Source: Thalassobacillus devorans (GTDB lineage Bacteria; Bacillota; Bacilli; Bacillales; Halobacillaceae). From it: a DNA stretch of 64,000 bases. The notes under the pieces were generated by a model. That model made no database searches, was not told the origin of the DNA, and worked only from the letters and a program-made list of their open reading frames with translations. Shown here one piece after another: positions 17,351-25,866 of the stretch. A program made the position numbers and the translations under genes. Within the stretch, counting starts at the first letter, position 1; each line of letters starts with the position of its first letter. The DNA is taken from the NCBI RefSeq assembly GCF_011761345.1, contig NZ_JAASRY010000007.1, positions 1 through 64,000 on the forward strand, in the 5' to 3' direction.

Positions 17351-17405
17351 AAAAAAACAGACCGTTGCTTCTTCCAATTGGAAAAGAAGCACGGTCTGCC
17401 TTTTT
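17351..17405. terminator. Terminator after sspE, active in both directions
   Basis: An 18-bp stem CAGACCGT..GCTTCTT with complement is flanked by A/T runs on both sides. Confidence 0.88.
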
Positions 17406-17455
17406 CAGCAGCTGCTTTTGTCTGCTATTCGTTTAGAAGATTCGGGGGATCTTCG

Positions 17456-17641
17456 TTATTTCTTTTTAGCTTGAGACTTTTGGTTTTGTTGACGAACTTC
17501 TTGTGCGTCAGTCTCTGCAGCAAATTCAGCACCATATTGTTGTTGCTGCTGACCTTTTTGAGCAGCTTGCTGGTTTTGCTGTCTTACTTCTGCAGCATTA
17601 GTTTTGCTTGGGTTTTGTTGGTTTTGTTGTTTTTTAGCCAT
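17456..17641 (-). CDS. sspE: Gamma-type small acid-soluble spore protein
   Basis: 61 residues from ATG 17641, after GGAGGTGAT. It is very rich in Gln, Asn, Lys and Ala, with the gamma-SASP repeat unit: two copies of AAE/TDAQ-EVRQQNQ around the GPR protease cleavage stretch (YGAEFAAETDAQ). Gamma SASP do not bind DNA; they are an amino acid store degraded at germination. Expression would be by SigG in the forespore. The gene lies between ygaC and mutY, as in B. subtilis. Confidence 0.93.
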   Translation of the reverse strand: MAKKQQNQQNPSKTNAAEVRQQNQQAAQKGQQQQQYGAEFAAETDAQEVRQQNQKSQAKKK

Positions 17642-17774
17642 CTTTATCACCTCCGCAAGAATTAGAATGCCCAAGTTGAAATGTCATTATCCAAAAAAAC
17701 AAAATTCCATGTTTAACCATTTTTGAATAAGGTGCAGGATTTTTTCCACACTAATAAAGGAGGAGGCGAAAAAC

Positions 17775-18017
17775 ATGTATACAGGCCGGGATATGAGCGA
17801 GCTGACCATGAGCAGCAAACAGGAGTGGAAAAATGAAGAACTGCGCTTTTTCCACTATTCTTTGTCTCAAATTGCCCCTTATTTGAATCAAGAAGGCACA
17901 ACGATTCTAAGGGAAATCAACGAAGAAATTGTAAATCGTGGCGGGCTCGCCTATCACATAGAAGATATTCCTGAATATCACAGGAGCGTCCATTCGACAA
18001 CGATTGCTCCTTTGTAA
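17775..18017 (+). CDS. Small YfhS-like protein, unknown function
   Basis: 80 residues with AAAGGAGGAGG before ATG. It is soluble and mostly helical, with QEWKNEELRFFHYSLSQI and INEEIVNRGGL as its clearest features. The location between sspE and mutY is where B. subtilis carries yfhS, and the charged WKNEELRF pattern seems compatible, but I cannot confirm homology. No membrane helix or known catalytic motif is visible. Confidence 0.65.
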   Translation: MYTGRDMSELTMSSKQEWKNEELRFFHYSLSQIAPYLNQEGTTILREINEEIVNRGGLAYHIEDIPEYHRSVHSTTIAPL

Positions 18018-18069
18018 TCCGTTAAAGTAGTTTGTTACCTTATGTTCGCTGCATGAAAACTTTCTTAGA

Positions 18070-18112
18070 GTGAAAAAAGCTCCAGCACCCTAATGGGGCT
18101 GGACCTTTTAAT
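18070..18112. terminator. Terminator between the YfhS-like gene and mutY
   Basis: TCCAGC/GCTGGA stem with flanking A-run on the left and T-run on the right; it serves mutY on the minus strand and probably the convergent gene. Confidence 0.75.
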
Positions 18113-19196
18113 GTACATGTTTCGCTATTTTCTGATGGGAAACTGGAAACGGATAAGATTCCAATTCTTCCAGAGAAACAAACCTGGCTCTTGGATGATC
18201 CAATTCTCCAGCTTCGATTGCGCCAGGAATCACTTCCAATTCCCAAATAAGGTGGGAAAAAACGTGTTTTATCTTATCTAAGGATCCACCTGGCTTAATG
18301 TTGATCCCATATTCTCCGTAAAACCAATGTACGAGATGGCTGCGATCTATATCGGCAAGGGGAACCATCGGAAACTCCCATAAATTTGCAAGCAGACCAT
18401 CTGCAGGCCTCTGCTGGATTAGAACTTCTCCTTGATCATTAATAACAATCATGGCCGCATAGGGAACTCGTTTTTGTTTTTTCGTCTTTGTTTTTATCGG
18501 AAGCTCTTGCTCGACTCCCTCATGGAATGCACGGCAATGATCTTGTACCGGACATAACATGCAACTTGGAGACTTCGGAGTACAGACCAGCGCACCAAGC
18601 TCCATTAATCCCTGGTTGAAAGACGATGGATCTTCCGTTGAAATCACCTCTCGGATGAGAGACTCGAATAATTTTTTGGTACCCTGCTTCGCAATGTCAT
18701 CTTCCAGATATAAAATACGCGACATGACACGCATGACATTACCATCAACAGCAGGTTCCGGTTTATCGTAAGCAATACTTAAGATGGCCCCTTTTGTATA
18801 TGGACCTACACCTTTGAGGGAACCTAATTCATCAGCTTCATCCGGAACTTTCCCACCATAATCACTGACGACTTCACGAATGGCGTTTTGCAGATTGCGA
18901 GCACGGGAATAGTAACCTAGACCTTCCCACGCCTTCAACACTTCCTGTTCGTCCGCTTCGGCAAGTCTTTCAGGTGTGGGGAATTTTTCAATAAAACGCT
19001 GAAAATAAGGGATGACCGTATCGACTTTGGTCTGTTGAAGCATGATTTCAGATACCCATACTCGATAAGGGTCCTGATTATCTCGCCATGGAAGGGTACG
19101 CTGTTCCTGTTTAAACCAATTGATCAAATCGTGCTGAAATTCCTTCCGGTTAAACCCGGATAAAATGCCATTAATTCGTGCTTGTTTATTTTTCAT
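18108..19196 (-). CDS. mutY: A/G-specific adenine glycosylase
   Basis: 362 residues. The helix-hairpin-helix glycosylase domain has the catalytic Glu in WVSEIMLQQT and the Asp in the PAVDGNVMRV motif after LKGVGPYTKGAI. A [4Fe-4S] cluster motif C-x6-C-x2-C-x5-C is given by CTPKSPSCMLCPVQDHC. A C-terminal NUDIX-like domain (about 235-355) recognises 8-oxoG. The enzyme removes adenine mispaired with 8-oxoguanine. Its start overlaps no other gene; it is divergent from yfhP, as in the B. subtilis yfhP-yfhQ segment. Confidence 0.95.
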   Translation of the reverse strand: MKNKQARINGILSGFNRKEFQHDLINWFKQEQRTLPWRDNQDPYRVWVSEIMLQQTKVDTVIPYFQRFIEKFPTPERLAEADEQEVLKAWEGLGYYSRARNLQNAIREVVSDYGGKVPDEADELGSLKGVGPYTKGAILSIAYDKPEPAVDGNVMRVMSRILYLEDDIAKQGTKKLFESLIREVISTEDPSSFNQGLMELGALVCTPKSPSCMLCPVQDHCRAFHEGVEQELPIKTKTKKQKRVPYAAMIVINDQGEVLIQQRPADGLLANLWEFPMVPLADIDRSHLVHWFYGEYGINIKPGGSLDKIKHVFSHLIWELEVIPGAIEAGELDHPRARFVSLEELESYPFPVSHQKIAKHVH

Positions 19197-19317
19197 TGTG
19201 ATTCACCTTTCATGATACAATTAAATCAAAAAGCTTATAGCAGTAAGGGAAATAGAATTACTCCCACTTTGTATAGACCAATGAAATCACCAAGAAGTCC
19301 ATAAAGGAGGTATCTGG

Positions 19318-20310
19318 ATGGATACCGGTACTCATGTTGTCATGGGAGTCGCCTTAGGAGGGCTGGCTACGCTTGATCCAGTAGTTCAAAATGACCCGGC
19401 TTTGTTCAATGCCGTGCTTGTCGGTACCATGGTCGGATCCCAGGCGCCTGATTTCGATACGATACTAAAATTAAAAAATAACGCCGTTTATATAAGAAAC
19501 CATCGGGGAATCACCCATTCGATACCAGCGGTTATCTTTTGGGGCCTTGCATTATCCGGTGTCATATATGCTTTCGTTCCAGAGGTCAGTTTCCTTCATT
19601 TATGGCTCTGGACTTTCTTAGCAGTGATTTTGCACGTGTTCGTCGATGTATTCAATGCCTACGGAACGCAAGCCTATCGTCCGTTTACAAAACGATGGGT
19701 TGCATACGGCTTTATTAATACCTTCGACCTTTACATCTTTCTAATGCATATCGCCGGTATCGTAGCCTGGAACCTGGGAGCTAATCCTGGATTAACCTGG
19801 CTGATCATCTACTTTGTCATCGCGCTTTACTATGTTAAACGTTACTTTGACAAACGCGAGATGGTCAGACTGGTCCATGACCACTTTGAAAATGTTGCGC
19901 AAATTGCTACTTCACCGACCATGAAACAAAATAACTGGCGGATCGCCATTACGACAGATCAACATTATTATGTGGGAAAGGCAGAGAATGGGCATATCAT
20001 CATTTTAGATGAATTTCCGCGGCAAACCATCCCGAAAGATGAACCGATTATGAAAAGAGCTATGGAAGATCATAATATCAAAGCTTTCCTGTCATTCTCC
20101 CCGGTATATCGTTGGGAAATGACTTATTACAATGAGCACACCGAAGTGCGATTCATTGATTTACGTTACCGTTCACGCGGAAGGTATCCATTTGTTGCGG
20201 TAGCCCAAATCGATGATTCCACTTTGGAAATTATGAATTCCTATACAGGATGGGTATTTACAGAAGAAAAACTGAAAAGTAAATTGGATCCTGTTCCCGT
20301 GGATTCATGA
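19318..20310 (+). CDS. yfhP: YfhP-like membrane-bound metal-dependent hydrolase family protein
   Basis: 330 residues after AAAGGAGGT. The N-terminal half has about five membrane helices with conserved histidines of the YdjM/LexA-binding-related family (DUF457): TGTHVVMG, GSQAPDFDTI, RNHRGITHSIP, HVFVDVFNAYG. The C-terminal 130 residues form a soluble domain of unknown role. Metal-dependent hydrolysis is a family annotation, not demonstrated. B. subtilis yfhP is adjacent to mutY and is reported to influence neighbouring yfh genes. Confidence 0.88.
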   Translation: MDTGTHVVMGVALGGLATLDPVVQNDPALFNAVLVGTMVGSQAPDFDTILKLKNNAVYIRNHRGITHSIPAVIFWGLALSGVIYAFVPEVSFLHLWLWTFLAVILHVFVDVFNAYGTQAYRPFTKRWVAYGFINTFDLYIFLMHIAGIVAWNLGANPGLTWLIIYFVIALYYVKRYFDKREMVRLVHDHFENVAQIATSPTMKQNNWRIAITTDQHYYVGKAENGHIIILDEFPRQTIPKDEPIMKRAMEDHNIKAFLSFSPVYRWEMTYYNEHTEVRFIDLRYRSRGRYPFVAVAQIDDSTLEIMNSYTGWVFTEEKLKSKLDPVPVDS

Positions 20311-20388
20311 ATAAGAGGCTGACTCCTAGTGGTGCCTACCCTTTAATCAGGGGAGACACCGATAGGAACCAGCCTCTTATTTTTATTC
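20311..20388. terminator. Long bidirectional terminator between yfhP and yfhJ
   Basis: AATAAGAGGCTG and CAGCCTCTTATT arms enclose further nested stems (CCTA/TAGG, GGTG/CACC), 70 nt in all, with T-rich ends on both strands. Confidence 0.85.
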
Positions 20389-20653
20389 AATTCAATGGCC
20401 TTTTCCTGGTAAGCATATCTTTATATTTAGGATTGTTAGCAGCAAATTCATGCAGCTTCGCTCCATAATGGTTGATCCACTGTGTCACAATCTGCTCGGT
20501 CAATTGCTTTCCCTGGTATTCATGCCCCGCCTTCGCTCTTGTCACTTCAAAATCTTCCCATAAGAGCTCAACCCATGTGCGCGCTTCATCAATCGATAAC
20601 GACGGGTTCTTTTCATATAACTGATCAGCAAGACGCTGAAAAATTTCTTCCAT
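20387..20653 (-). CDS. yfhJ: YfhJ/WVELL-family protein
   Basis: 88 residues from ATG 20653, after GAGGTGAC. It carries the signature ARTWVELLWEDFEVTRAKAG that names the WVELL family, and the ending HEFAANNPKYKDM. It is small, acidic, soluble and helical; function is unknown. The gene belongs to the conserved yfh segment and faces yfhP. Confidence 0.88.
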   Translation of the reverse strand: MEEIFQRLADQLYEKNPSLSIDEARTWVELLWEDFEVTRAKAGHEYQGKQLTEQIVTQWINHYGAKLHEFAANNPKYKDMLTRKRPLN

Positions 20654-20766
20654 TTTTGTCACCTCATATGTTCCCAATCATTACTTCCTCATTGTAACAC
20701 ATAGCTGTTTTGAATTTACATAAACTATACTTGCATCATGAATTGATGCTATAGGAGGCTGAAAAA

Positions 20767-20931
20767 ATGCGTAATAAAACTGTTGGCTTTCCAGAAAAAA
20801 AAATGAACGGAGAACCAAGGGCTAAAGCGGAATTTGCTTCCAAACGGGCCGATGGTTCGATAAACATTCATCCGAAAGAGCGTATGGCCCGCTCTTCACA
20901 CAGGCTGGACGAAGGGAAAGGTGAAATCTAA
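20767..20931 (+). CDS. sspK: Small acid-soluble spore protein K
   Basis: 54 residues: [11 protein letters not shown], then [20 protein letters not shown] and HPKERMARS, which closely follow B. subtilis SspK ([16 protein letters not shown]...). A GGAGG site lies upstream. It is a minor spore protein, probably made in the forespore. The stop codon overlaps the next start by one base (TAATG), so the two small genes are translationally coupled. Confidence 0.88.
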   Translation: MRNKTVGFPEKKMNGEPRAKAEFASKRADGSINIHPKERMARSSHRLDEGKGEI

Positions 20932-21104
20932 TGGGTAGAAAAAAAGGACGGAAACCTCACAAAGGTTTTTTTGATAATTTGTATAGTGACCCATTCGATT
21001 CCCCACGTGCCAACCCGAAACATGCTGCTCACCAGGTAAATGGCGAAACACAGCAGACACAATCCGAAATCATCACGGAAGTACAGATGAATAAACGTGC
21101 CTGA
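20931..21104 (+). CDS. YpzG-like small protein
   Basis: 57 residues. A basic N-terminus ([14 protein letters not shown]) is followed by DNLYSDPFDSPRANPKHAAH and QVNGETQQTQSEII, the pattern I associate with YpzG-type small spore-former proteins. Its start overlaps the sspK stop codon and the pair ends at one terminator. Function unknown; a spore context is likely from the neighbour. Confidence 0.7.
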   Translation: MGRKKGRKPHKGFFDNLYSDPFDSPRANPKHAAHQVNGETQQTQSEIITEVQMNKRA

Positions 21105-21116
21105 CCTCCAGTAATA

Positions 21117-21149
21117 AAGCGCGCCTCACATACAGGCGCGCTTTTTTAG
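21117..21149 (+). terminator. Terminator after the sspK pair
   Basis: GCGCGCCT/AGGCGCGC perfect stem and TTTTTT. Confidence 0.92.
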
Positions 21150-21488
21150 TTAATTCATTTTTTTACCAAGCATGGAAATCGGCAGTGCTTCTTCTTCCTC
21201 TTCACTAACCTTTTCCCCTTGATCGTTCAACCGGTATCCCCAGGCAAATGTGCCATTCATGTATACGATCCTGAAGTTATGTGCTGGATCACCGTCGATC
21301 TGGTATTCCTCTCCTGGCTTGAAATCAGCCGGGTTCAACATATAAGATTTTGCCATAATGATCTTTCGCTCATAAACAGCGTACTCATTTACCATCCCCA
21401 TTTGTTCAGCCTTTCTTGCTTTATCGGTCAACTCGCCAATTTCCCGGCGTAATTCCTCGATGGACATATCACTATATCTGCGTTCCAT
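21150..21488 (-). CDS. yfhH: YfhH-family protein (DUF1811)
   Basis: 112 residues from ATG 21488 with AGGAGGG 6 nt upstream. An N-terminal helical hairpin (SIEELRREIGELTDKARKAEQMGMVNEYAVYERKI) leads into an SH3-like barrel with FKPGEEYQIDG and YMNGTFAWGYR. This matches the YfhH/DUF1811 family. Function is unknown. The C-terminus carries an acidic EEEEE stretch. In B. subtilis it is also close to recX and yfhF. Confidence 0.85.
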   Translation of the reverse strand: MERRYSDMSIEELRREIGELTDKARKAEQMGMVNEYAVYERKIIMAKSYMLNPADFKPGEEYQIDGDPAHNFRIVYMNGTFAWGYRLNDQGEKVSEEEEEALPISMLGKKMN

Positions 21489-21575
21489 TATATTCCCTCC
21501 TATGGTTATCCATTTACATTTTAACAAGCATTAGTCACAATGGAAATGAGGAACATTGAGGAAAGGGGAATTCAT

Positions 21576-22235
21576 GTGGGAAAAGTTGTAATTACCGGGG
21601 GCGGTACTGGGTTAGGCAGAGCATTAGCGCACCGTTATACCAAGGAAGGTTACGAAATTATCCTTCTGGGGAGAACGGAACGCAATTTATCCCTGGTTCG
21701 AACTGAAATACTTAAAGAAGGCGGAGCGGCTGAATCCTATATTTGTGATGTCACAGAGCCTGCATCCGTTAGAGAAGCGATCCGTCAATTGGACCGTATT
21801 GATGTATTGATTAATAATGCCGGCATCGGAATTTTTGGTGAATTATCTACATTGAAAGAAGCAGATATAGATAAAATGCTTGATACCAATGTAAAAGGAA
21901 CGATACTGATGACTCAGGAAGCTCTTCCACTACTAAAAGAATCGGAAGGCAGAGTCCTGAACATCATTTCCACTGCGGGGCTCCGTGGTAAAGTGAATGA
22001 GTCTGTCTATTGTGCCAGCAAATTCGCTGTTCGCGGCTTCACAGAAAGCCTTCAGAAAGAATGGGAAAGCCAGCCGATATCAGCGACAGCTGTTTATATG
22101 GGCGGTATGAACACGCCATTCTGGTCAGAAAGCGACCATGTTGCTGACCCGTCACGTCTGAAAGGTCCTGAAGGCGTCGCAGATAAAATTTTCACTGAAG
22201 ACGATCGTCGTAAAGAGATTAAAGTCGATTCTTAA
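21576..22235 (+). CDS. Short-chain dehydrogenase/reductase
   Basis: 219 residues from a GTG at 21576, preceded by AGGAAAGGGG; an ATG at 21540 would add 12 residues without homology. Classical SDR fold: cofactor motif GGGTGLG, structural NNAG, and catalytic Ser-Tyr-Lys in IISTAGL and YCASK. It is slightly shorter than usual, with a short C-terminal lobe. The substrate is unknown; it resembles the YqjQ/YueD type of SDR. It is followed by a terminator shared with ptsH. Confidence 0.85.
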   Translation: MGKVVITGGGTGLGRALAHRYTKEGYEIILLGRTERNLSLVRTEILKEGGAAESYICDVTEPASVREAIRQLDRIDVLINNAGIGIFGELSTLKEADIDKMLDTNVKGTILMTQEALPLLKESEGRVLNIISTAGLRGKVNESVYCASKFAVRGFTESLQKEWESQPISATAVYMGGMNTPFWSESDHVADPSRLKGPEGVADKIFTEDDRRKEIKVDS

Positions 22236-22254
22236 ATTATGGAGTAAAAACATA

Positions 22255-22300
22255 AAAAAAGCTGCTGAACCTCATTTTAAGAGGCCAGCAGCTTTTCTTT
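22255..22300. terminator. Bidirectional terminator between SDR gene and ptsH
   Basis: AAAAGCTGCTG and CAGCAGCTTTT arms with runs on both sides, 60 bp from the ptsH stop. Confidence 0.88.
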
Positions 22301-22310
22301 TTCATGGAAA

Positions 22311-22577
22311 TTACTCTCCAAGTCCTTCTTCTTTCACTTTGTTTACTACTGCTTCTAGTGCTTCTTTTTCGTCTTCGCCATCCGCAGTCAATTTAATATC
22401 AGCATCATTTGGGATGCCAAGTGACATAACACCCATGATGGACTTTAAGTTGACGGACTTGTCTTTATACTCCAGGTTCACATCTGATTGATATTGACCT
22501 GCTACCTGAACCATTGCTGTCGCCGGGCGGGCGTGTAGTCCGTCTGCTGCTGTAATTTTCATTGTTTGTTCTACCAT
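22311..22577 (-). CDS. ptsH: Phosphocarrier protein HPr
   Basis: 88 residues. The EI-phosphorylated H15 is in ADGLHARPA and the HprK/P regulatory S46 is in NLKSIMGVMSLG, so both PTS transfer and CcpA co-repression are expected. It lies 29 bp downstream of ptsG and ends at a terminator. The usual next gene, ptsI (enzyme I), is missing here and must be elsewhere, which differs from B. subtilis ptsGHI. Confidence 0.96.
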   Translation of the reverse strand: MVEQTMKITAADGLHARPATAMVQVAGQYQSDVNLEYKDKSVNLKSIMGVMSLGIPNDADIKLTADGEDEKEALEAVVNKVKEEGLGE

Positions 22578-22606
22578 TTGAATCTCTCCTCTTTTATATA
22601 ATTTTT

Positions 22607-24646
22607 TTAGTTAATTTCAATGATACCAGGGTCATTATGACGCACTTCGCCTGGTTTTGCAATCTTTACTTCTTGACCTTCCTGCAAGTTTGTAAAGATG
22701 ACTGGAGTAATGATTGAAGTTGCATTATCTTTTACATAATCCAAATCTACTTTCATCAACTCTTGGCCTTGCTTGACTTCATCGCCTTCATCAATCATCG
22801 CTTCGAAGCCTTCCCCTTTTAGCTTGACCGTATCGATTCCAATGTGAATCAGAATTTCCGTGCCGTTTTCAGCCTGGACACCGATCGCGTGCTTAGTTGG
22901 GAATACATTCAATATCTTACCATTTACAGGAGAAACGACCTTACCATCGGTAGGTTTGATAGCGAAACCATCACCCATCATTTTCCCAGAGAAAACTTGG
23001 TCCGGTACTTCAGTGATTGGCATGATTTCCCCTTGAAGCGGACTTACAAAATTGAAGTCTTCCCCGCCGACAGGTACTTCTGCATCTTTTGCTTCCTCTT
23101 CAACTTCCGAACGATCTTCTGCGACAGCACGAGGAGCTTTACCATTGATGATATCTTGCATCTGTCCCCGCAAGCTATCAGATCTTGGACCGAAGATCGC
23201 CTGGATGTTATTCCCAACTTCCATAACTCCGGATGCACCAAGTTTCTTCAGTCGGTTTTTATTAACGTCGCCTTTGTCGTTGACAGAGACTCGAAGACGG
23301 GTGATACAGGCATCCAGATGAGCGATATTCTCTTGTCCACCCATTGCCTCGAGGATTTCATATGGAAGATCCCCTATTTCACTATCTTCATCGGCATCTA
23401 CTTCATCATCTTCACGACCTGGAGTTGCCAGGTTGAACTTAAGAATTGCCCAACGGAATCCAAAGTAGTAAATGACAGAGAAGATTAGCCCTACGATAAT
23501 TACCCACCACCAGTCGGTACGGTTAGGTAAGATGCCGAACAGGATAAAGTCAATTAACCCCCCGGAGAAGGTTTGACCAATTTTGACATTCAATAGCGAC
23601 ATTGTCATAAACGATAAACCAGCGAAAACTGCATGGATACCGAACAGTAACGGTGCTACGAATAAGAATGAGAACTCAATTGGTTCCGTGATACCAGTCA
23701 AGAAAGAAGTCAGCGCAGCAGATGCCATAATACCACCGACTACCTTCTTACGTTCCGGTCTGGCTGTATGATAAATCGCTAGTGCTGCAGCCGGAAGACC
23801 AAACATCATGAACGGGAATTTACCAACCATGAAAGTACCGGCAGTAAACTCTACTCCATCACGAAGCTGAGCAAAGAAGATTTGCTGGTCCCCACGTACC
23901 GTGTTTCCAGCTTCGGTCACATAGGAACCGAATTCAAACCAGAACGGTGAGTAGAAAATATGGTGAAGCCCGAACGGAATCAATGACCGTTCAATGATAC
24001 CGAAAACAAGTGCAGCAATATGGATATTTGTATTAAGCATCAAGTGGGACAAAGCATTCAACCCATCTTGAGCGAATGGCCATACGAAAAGCATAAGAAT
24101 TCCTAAAAAGACTGCTGAGAATGCAGTGACAATCGGTACGAACCGCTTACCAGCAAAGAAACCAAGGAATTGCGGCAGCTCGATATTATAATATCTATTG
24201 TATAAAAACGCAGCTAATATACCGACGATGATACCACCGAATACACCCGTTTGCAGGGTCGGTGTACCAAGAACATCTGCATAAGCCGGCGAATCAGCAG
24301 CCATATCAGCATCGACTTGGCCCAATACCCCCATCGTGACATTCATAATCAAATAACCGATGATAGCAGCCAGACCCGCTACCCCGTCACCGCCTGCAAG
24401 CCCGATGGCAACACCAACGGCAAATAACAGCGGTAAGTTGGCAAATACGATGTCACCGGCAGATGCCATTACTTGTGAAAAAACCTGAATCCAGTTTGCT
24501 TCGAACGCTGGTACACGTTCGAGGAAGGATTCCTGCTGGAACGTCGTACCGAAAGCCAGCAAAATACCAGCAGCAGGCAGTAGCGCAACCGGAAGCATCA
24601 ATGCTTTACCGACTTTTTGCAATGTACCAAAAGCATTTTTGAACAT
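22607..24646 (-). CDS. ptsG: Glucose-specific PTS enzyme IICBA
   Basis: 679 residues. IIC domain about 1-395 (ten-helix glucose channel), IIB domain about 425-500 with the phosphorylated C447 in [11 protein letters not shown], and IIA domain about 525-679 with H586 (FPTKHAIG) and the phosphorylated H601 in ILIHIGIDT. It imports glucose as glucose-6-phosphate. Expression is controlled by the GlcT-responsive leader at 24785-24893. The gene follows glcT in the same direction. Confidence 0.96.
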   Translation of the reverse strand: MFKNAFGTLQKVGKALMLPVALLPAAGILLAFGTTFQQESFLERVPAFEANWIQVFSQVMASAGDIVFANLPLLFAVGVAIGLAGGDGVAGLAAIIGYLIMNVTMGVLGQVDADMAADSPAYADVLGTPTLQTGVFGGIIVGILAAFLYNRYYNIELPQFLGFFAGKRFVPIVTAFSAVFLGILMLFVWPFAQDGLNALSHLMLNTNIHIAALVFGIIERSLIPFGLHHIFYSPFWFEFGSYVTEAGNTVRGDQQIFFAQLRDGVEFTAGTFMVGKFPFMMFGLPAAALAIYHTARPERKKVVGGIMASAALTSFLTGITEPIEFSFLFVAPLLFGIHAVFAGLSFMTMSLLNVKIGQTFSGGLIDFILFGILPNRTDWWWVIIVGLIFSVIYYFGFRWAILKFNLATPGREDDEVDADEDSEIGDLPYEILEAMGGQENIAHLDACITRLRVSVNDKGDVNKNRLKKLGASGVMEVGNNIQAIFGPRSDSLRGQMQDIINGKAPRAVAEDRSEVEEEAKDAEVPVGGEDFNFVSPLQGEIMPITEVPDQVFSGKMMGDGFAIKPTDGKVVSPVNGKILNVFPTKHAIGVQAENGTEILIHIGIDTVKLKGEGFEAMIDEGDEVKQGQELMKVDLDYVKDNATSIITPVIFTNLQEGQEVKIAKPGEVRHNDPGIIEIN

Positions 24647-24784
24647 GGAAAGTTCCTCCTTTTGTTTTAGTGTGATACAGAAGCCATAAGTTAGTCATGG
24701 GATATGATTTTTCAGAAAAATGAAATAAACCGCTTCCATTTTAACTGAAATATTAAACGTCAAAAGGAATGACGTTGTAAGTAA

Positions 24785-24872
24785 TAAAAAAAGCATGAGC
24801 AAAAAAGTTTTATTTGGCCTCAAAGGGTACAGTTACCCCATTGAAAACCTTTAAAACTTTTTATACTCATGC
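24785..24872 (-). terminator. Conditional terminator in the ptsG leader
   Basis: Minus strand: GGCATGAGT...AAAAAGTTTT pairs with AAAACTTTTTTGCTCATGC and is followed by a run of T. Its 5' arm overlaps the RAT sequence, so formation is exclusive with antitermination by GlcT. Confidence 0.9.
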
Positions 24873-24893
24873 CTGATCGTATCAGTAACACGT
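24865..24893 (-). promoter_or_regulatory. Ribonucleic antiterminator (RAT) of ptsG, bound by GlcT
   Basis: Minus strand reads ACGTGTTACTGATACGATC followed by AGGCATGAGT, nearly identical to the B. subtilis ptsG RAT. It begins 5 bp after the glcT stop codon. Unphosphorylated GlcT dimers would stabilise this stem-loop and prevent the overlapping terminator. The ptsG promoter must lie within the end of glcT or transcription must read through from glcT. Confidence 0.9.
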
Positions 24894-24897
24894 ATAA

Positions 24898-25743
24898 TTA
24901 CGTTTTATGGTTGACTAATCGCTGCAGATGAATCGTCAAATAAATTGCTTCTGATTCATCTACTGGCTTGTTTAATTGTTTCTGCATCACTTTTATCAAC
25001 TTCCAAGATAAATTATAGCATAATGGATATTCTGTTTTCAACATTTCTGCGAGACGATTTTCTTCTCCGACTTCTTCCCCTACATGTATCCGATCGATGG
25101 CACGTCTTAAATGCTGGACCAGCCGGTGATAATCGACACTATTTTTATCAATAGTAACCTCCAGTGACTCTTCAATGACTTCAACCATTTGAGAAATAAG
25201 CTGGTAATGTTTATTAATATCACTCAATGTTTTGTCTGTCACCGCGCTATGAATATGCAAAGCGATGAAGCCTGTTTCCCCTTCAGGGAATTCGGTGCCT
25301 TCTTTGCGGTTGATCATTTCTACTACTTCCATCGCCACCTGGTATTCTTTTGGATAAAGTGTTTCGATTTCGAATAAAAAAGGGTTGTTGAACTGCAAAT
25401 CCTGTTTGGCCCGGTTGATAGCGAAAGCGATGTGATCCGTAAGCGCGACATGGATATGCTCGTTCAAGCTTTGATTCATTCTGTTTTCAATGTGCAGCAA
25501 AATGTCATTCATGAAATCGATGAAGTCTTCTTCTACATAAGGCAGCAGGTTTACGTACTGCTCCTTCTGCTCCTCATCACGAAGCAGAAACGTCTTATCG
25601 GCTTCATCAAATGTAATAGACGAACCTTTTTTCCTATTGAAACCGATTCCCTTTCCAATCAACACCACCTCTTTATAGGTGGGATGTTCCGCGATGACAA
25701 CATTATTATTCAACACTTTCTCTATAATGACTTGCTGATCCAT
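24898..25743 (-). CDS. glcT: Transcriptional antiterminator GlcT
   Basis: 281 residues from ATG 25743; the ATG at 25758 lies inside the AGGGGGAAGGG ribosome site. An N-terminal RNA-binding domain (about 1-60: IIEKVLNNNVVIA, VLIGKGIGFNRKKG) is followed by two PRD domains with histidines NEHIHVALTDHI and ALHIHSAV in PRD1, and RLVQHLRRAIDRI and YLTIHLQRL in PRD2. PtsG phosphorylates PRD1 when glucose is absent and inactivates it. The target leader lies immediately downstream. Confidence 0.94.
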   Translation of the reverse strand: MDQQVIIEKVLNNNVVIAEHPTYKEVVLIGKGIGFNRKKGSSITFDEADKTFLLRDEEQKEQYVNLLPYVEEDFIDFMNDILLHIENRMNQSLNEHIHVALTDHIAFAINRAKQDLQFNNPFLFEIETLYPKEYQVAMEVVEMINRKEGTEFPEGETGFIALHIHSAVTDKTLSDINKHYQLISQMVEVIEESLEVTIDKNSVDYHRLVQHLRRAIDRIHVGEEVGEENRLAEMLKTEYPLCYNLSWKLIKVMQKQLNKPVDESEAIYLTIHLQRLVNHKT

Positions 25744-25787
25744 GCCCTTCCCCCTCATTCGATTTCCCCAGGTCGTTTTACTTTGCC

Positions 25788-25802
25788 TTGAAGCGTTTTC
25801 AA
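25788..25802 (-). promoter_or_regulatory. Candidate cre site (CcpA) at the glcT start point
   Basis: Minus-strand TTGAAAACGCTTCAA fits the cre consensus WTGNAANCGNWNNCA in 14 of 15 positions. It sits just downstream of the predicted glcT transcription start, a place where CcpA would block transcription. Confidence 0.5.
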
Positions 25803-25809
25803 TGTATAC

Positions 25810-25838
25810 AATATATCGAGAATAACGTCTATTGTCTA
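25810..25838 (-). promoter_or_regulatory. glcT promoter
   Basis: Minus strand: TAGACA (25838-25833), a 17-base spacer, TATATT (25815-25810). It predicts a start near 25803 and a 60-nt leader to the glcT ATG. Confidence 0.65.
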
Positions 25839-25866
25839 TGGTGTCATATGGAAGGGAGATTAGCGA

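Noticed and set aside
17378-17665. Leu/Ser/Phe-rich open frame opposite sspE
   Set aside because: It is the complement of the Gln/Ala-rich sspE gene, a usual artefact.
22844-23488. 214-residue open frame opposite ptsG
   Set aside because: It lies wholly within the clear IIB/IIA coding region on the other strand and lacks a start context.
24785-24893. A metabolite riboswitch before ptsG
   Set aside because: The sequence is the GlcT RAT plus terminator; a protein, not a metabolite, controls it.
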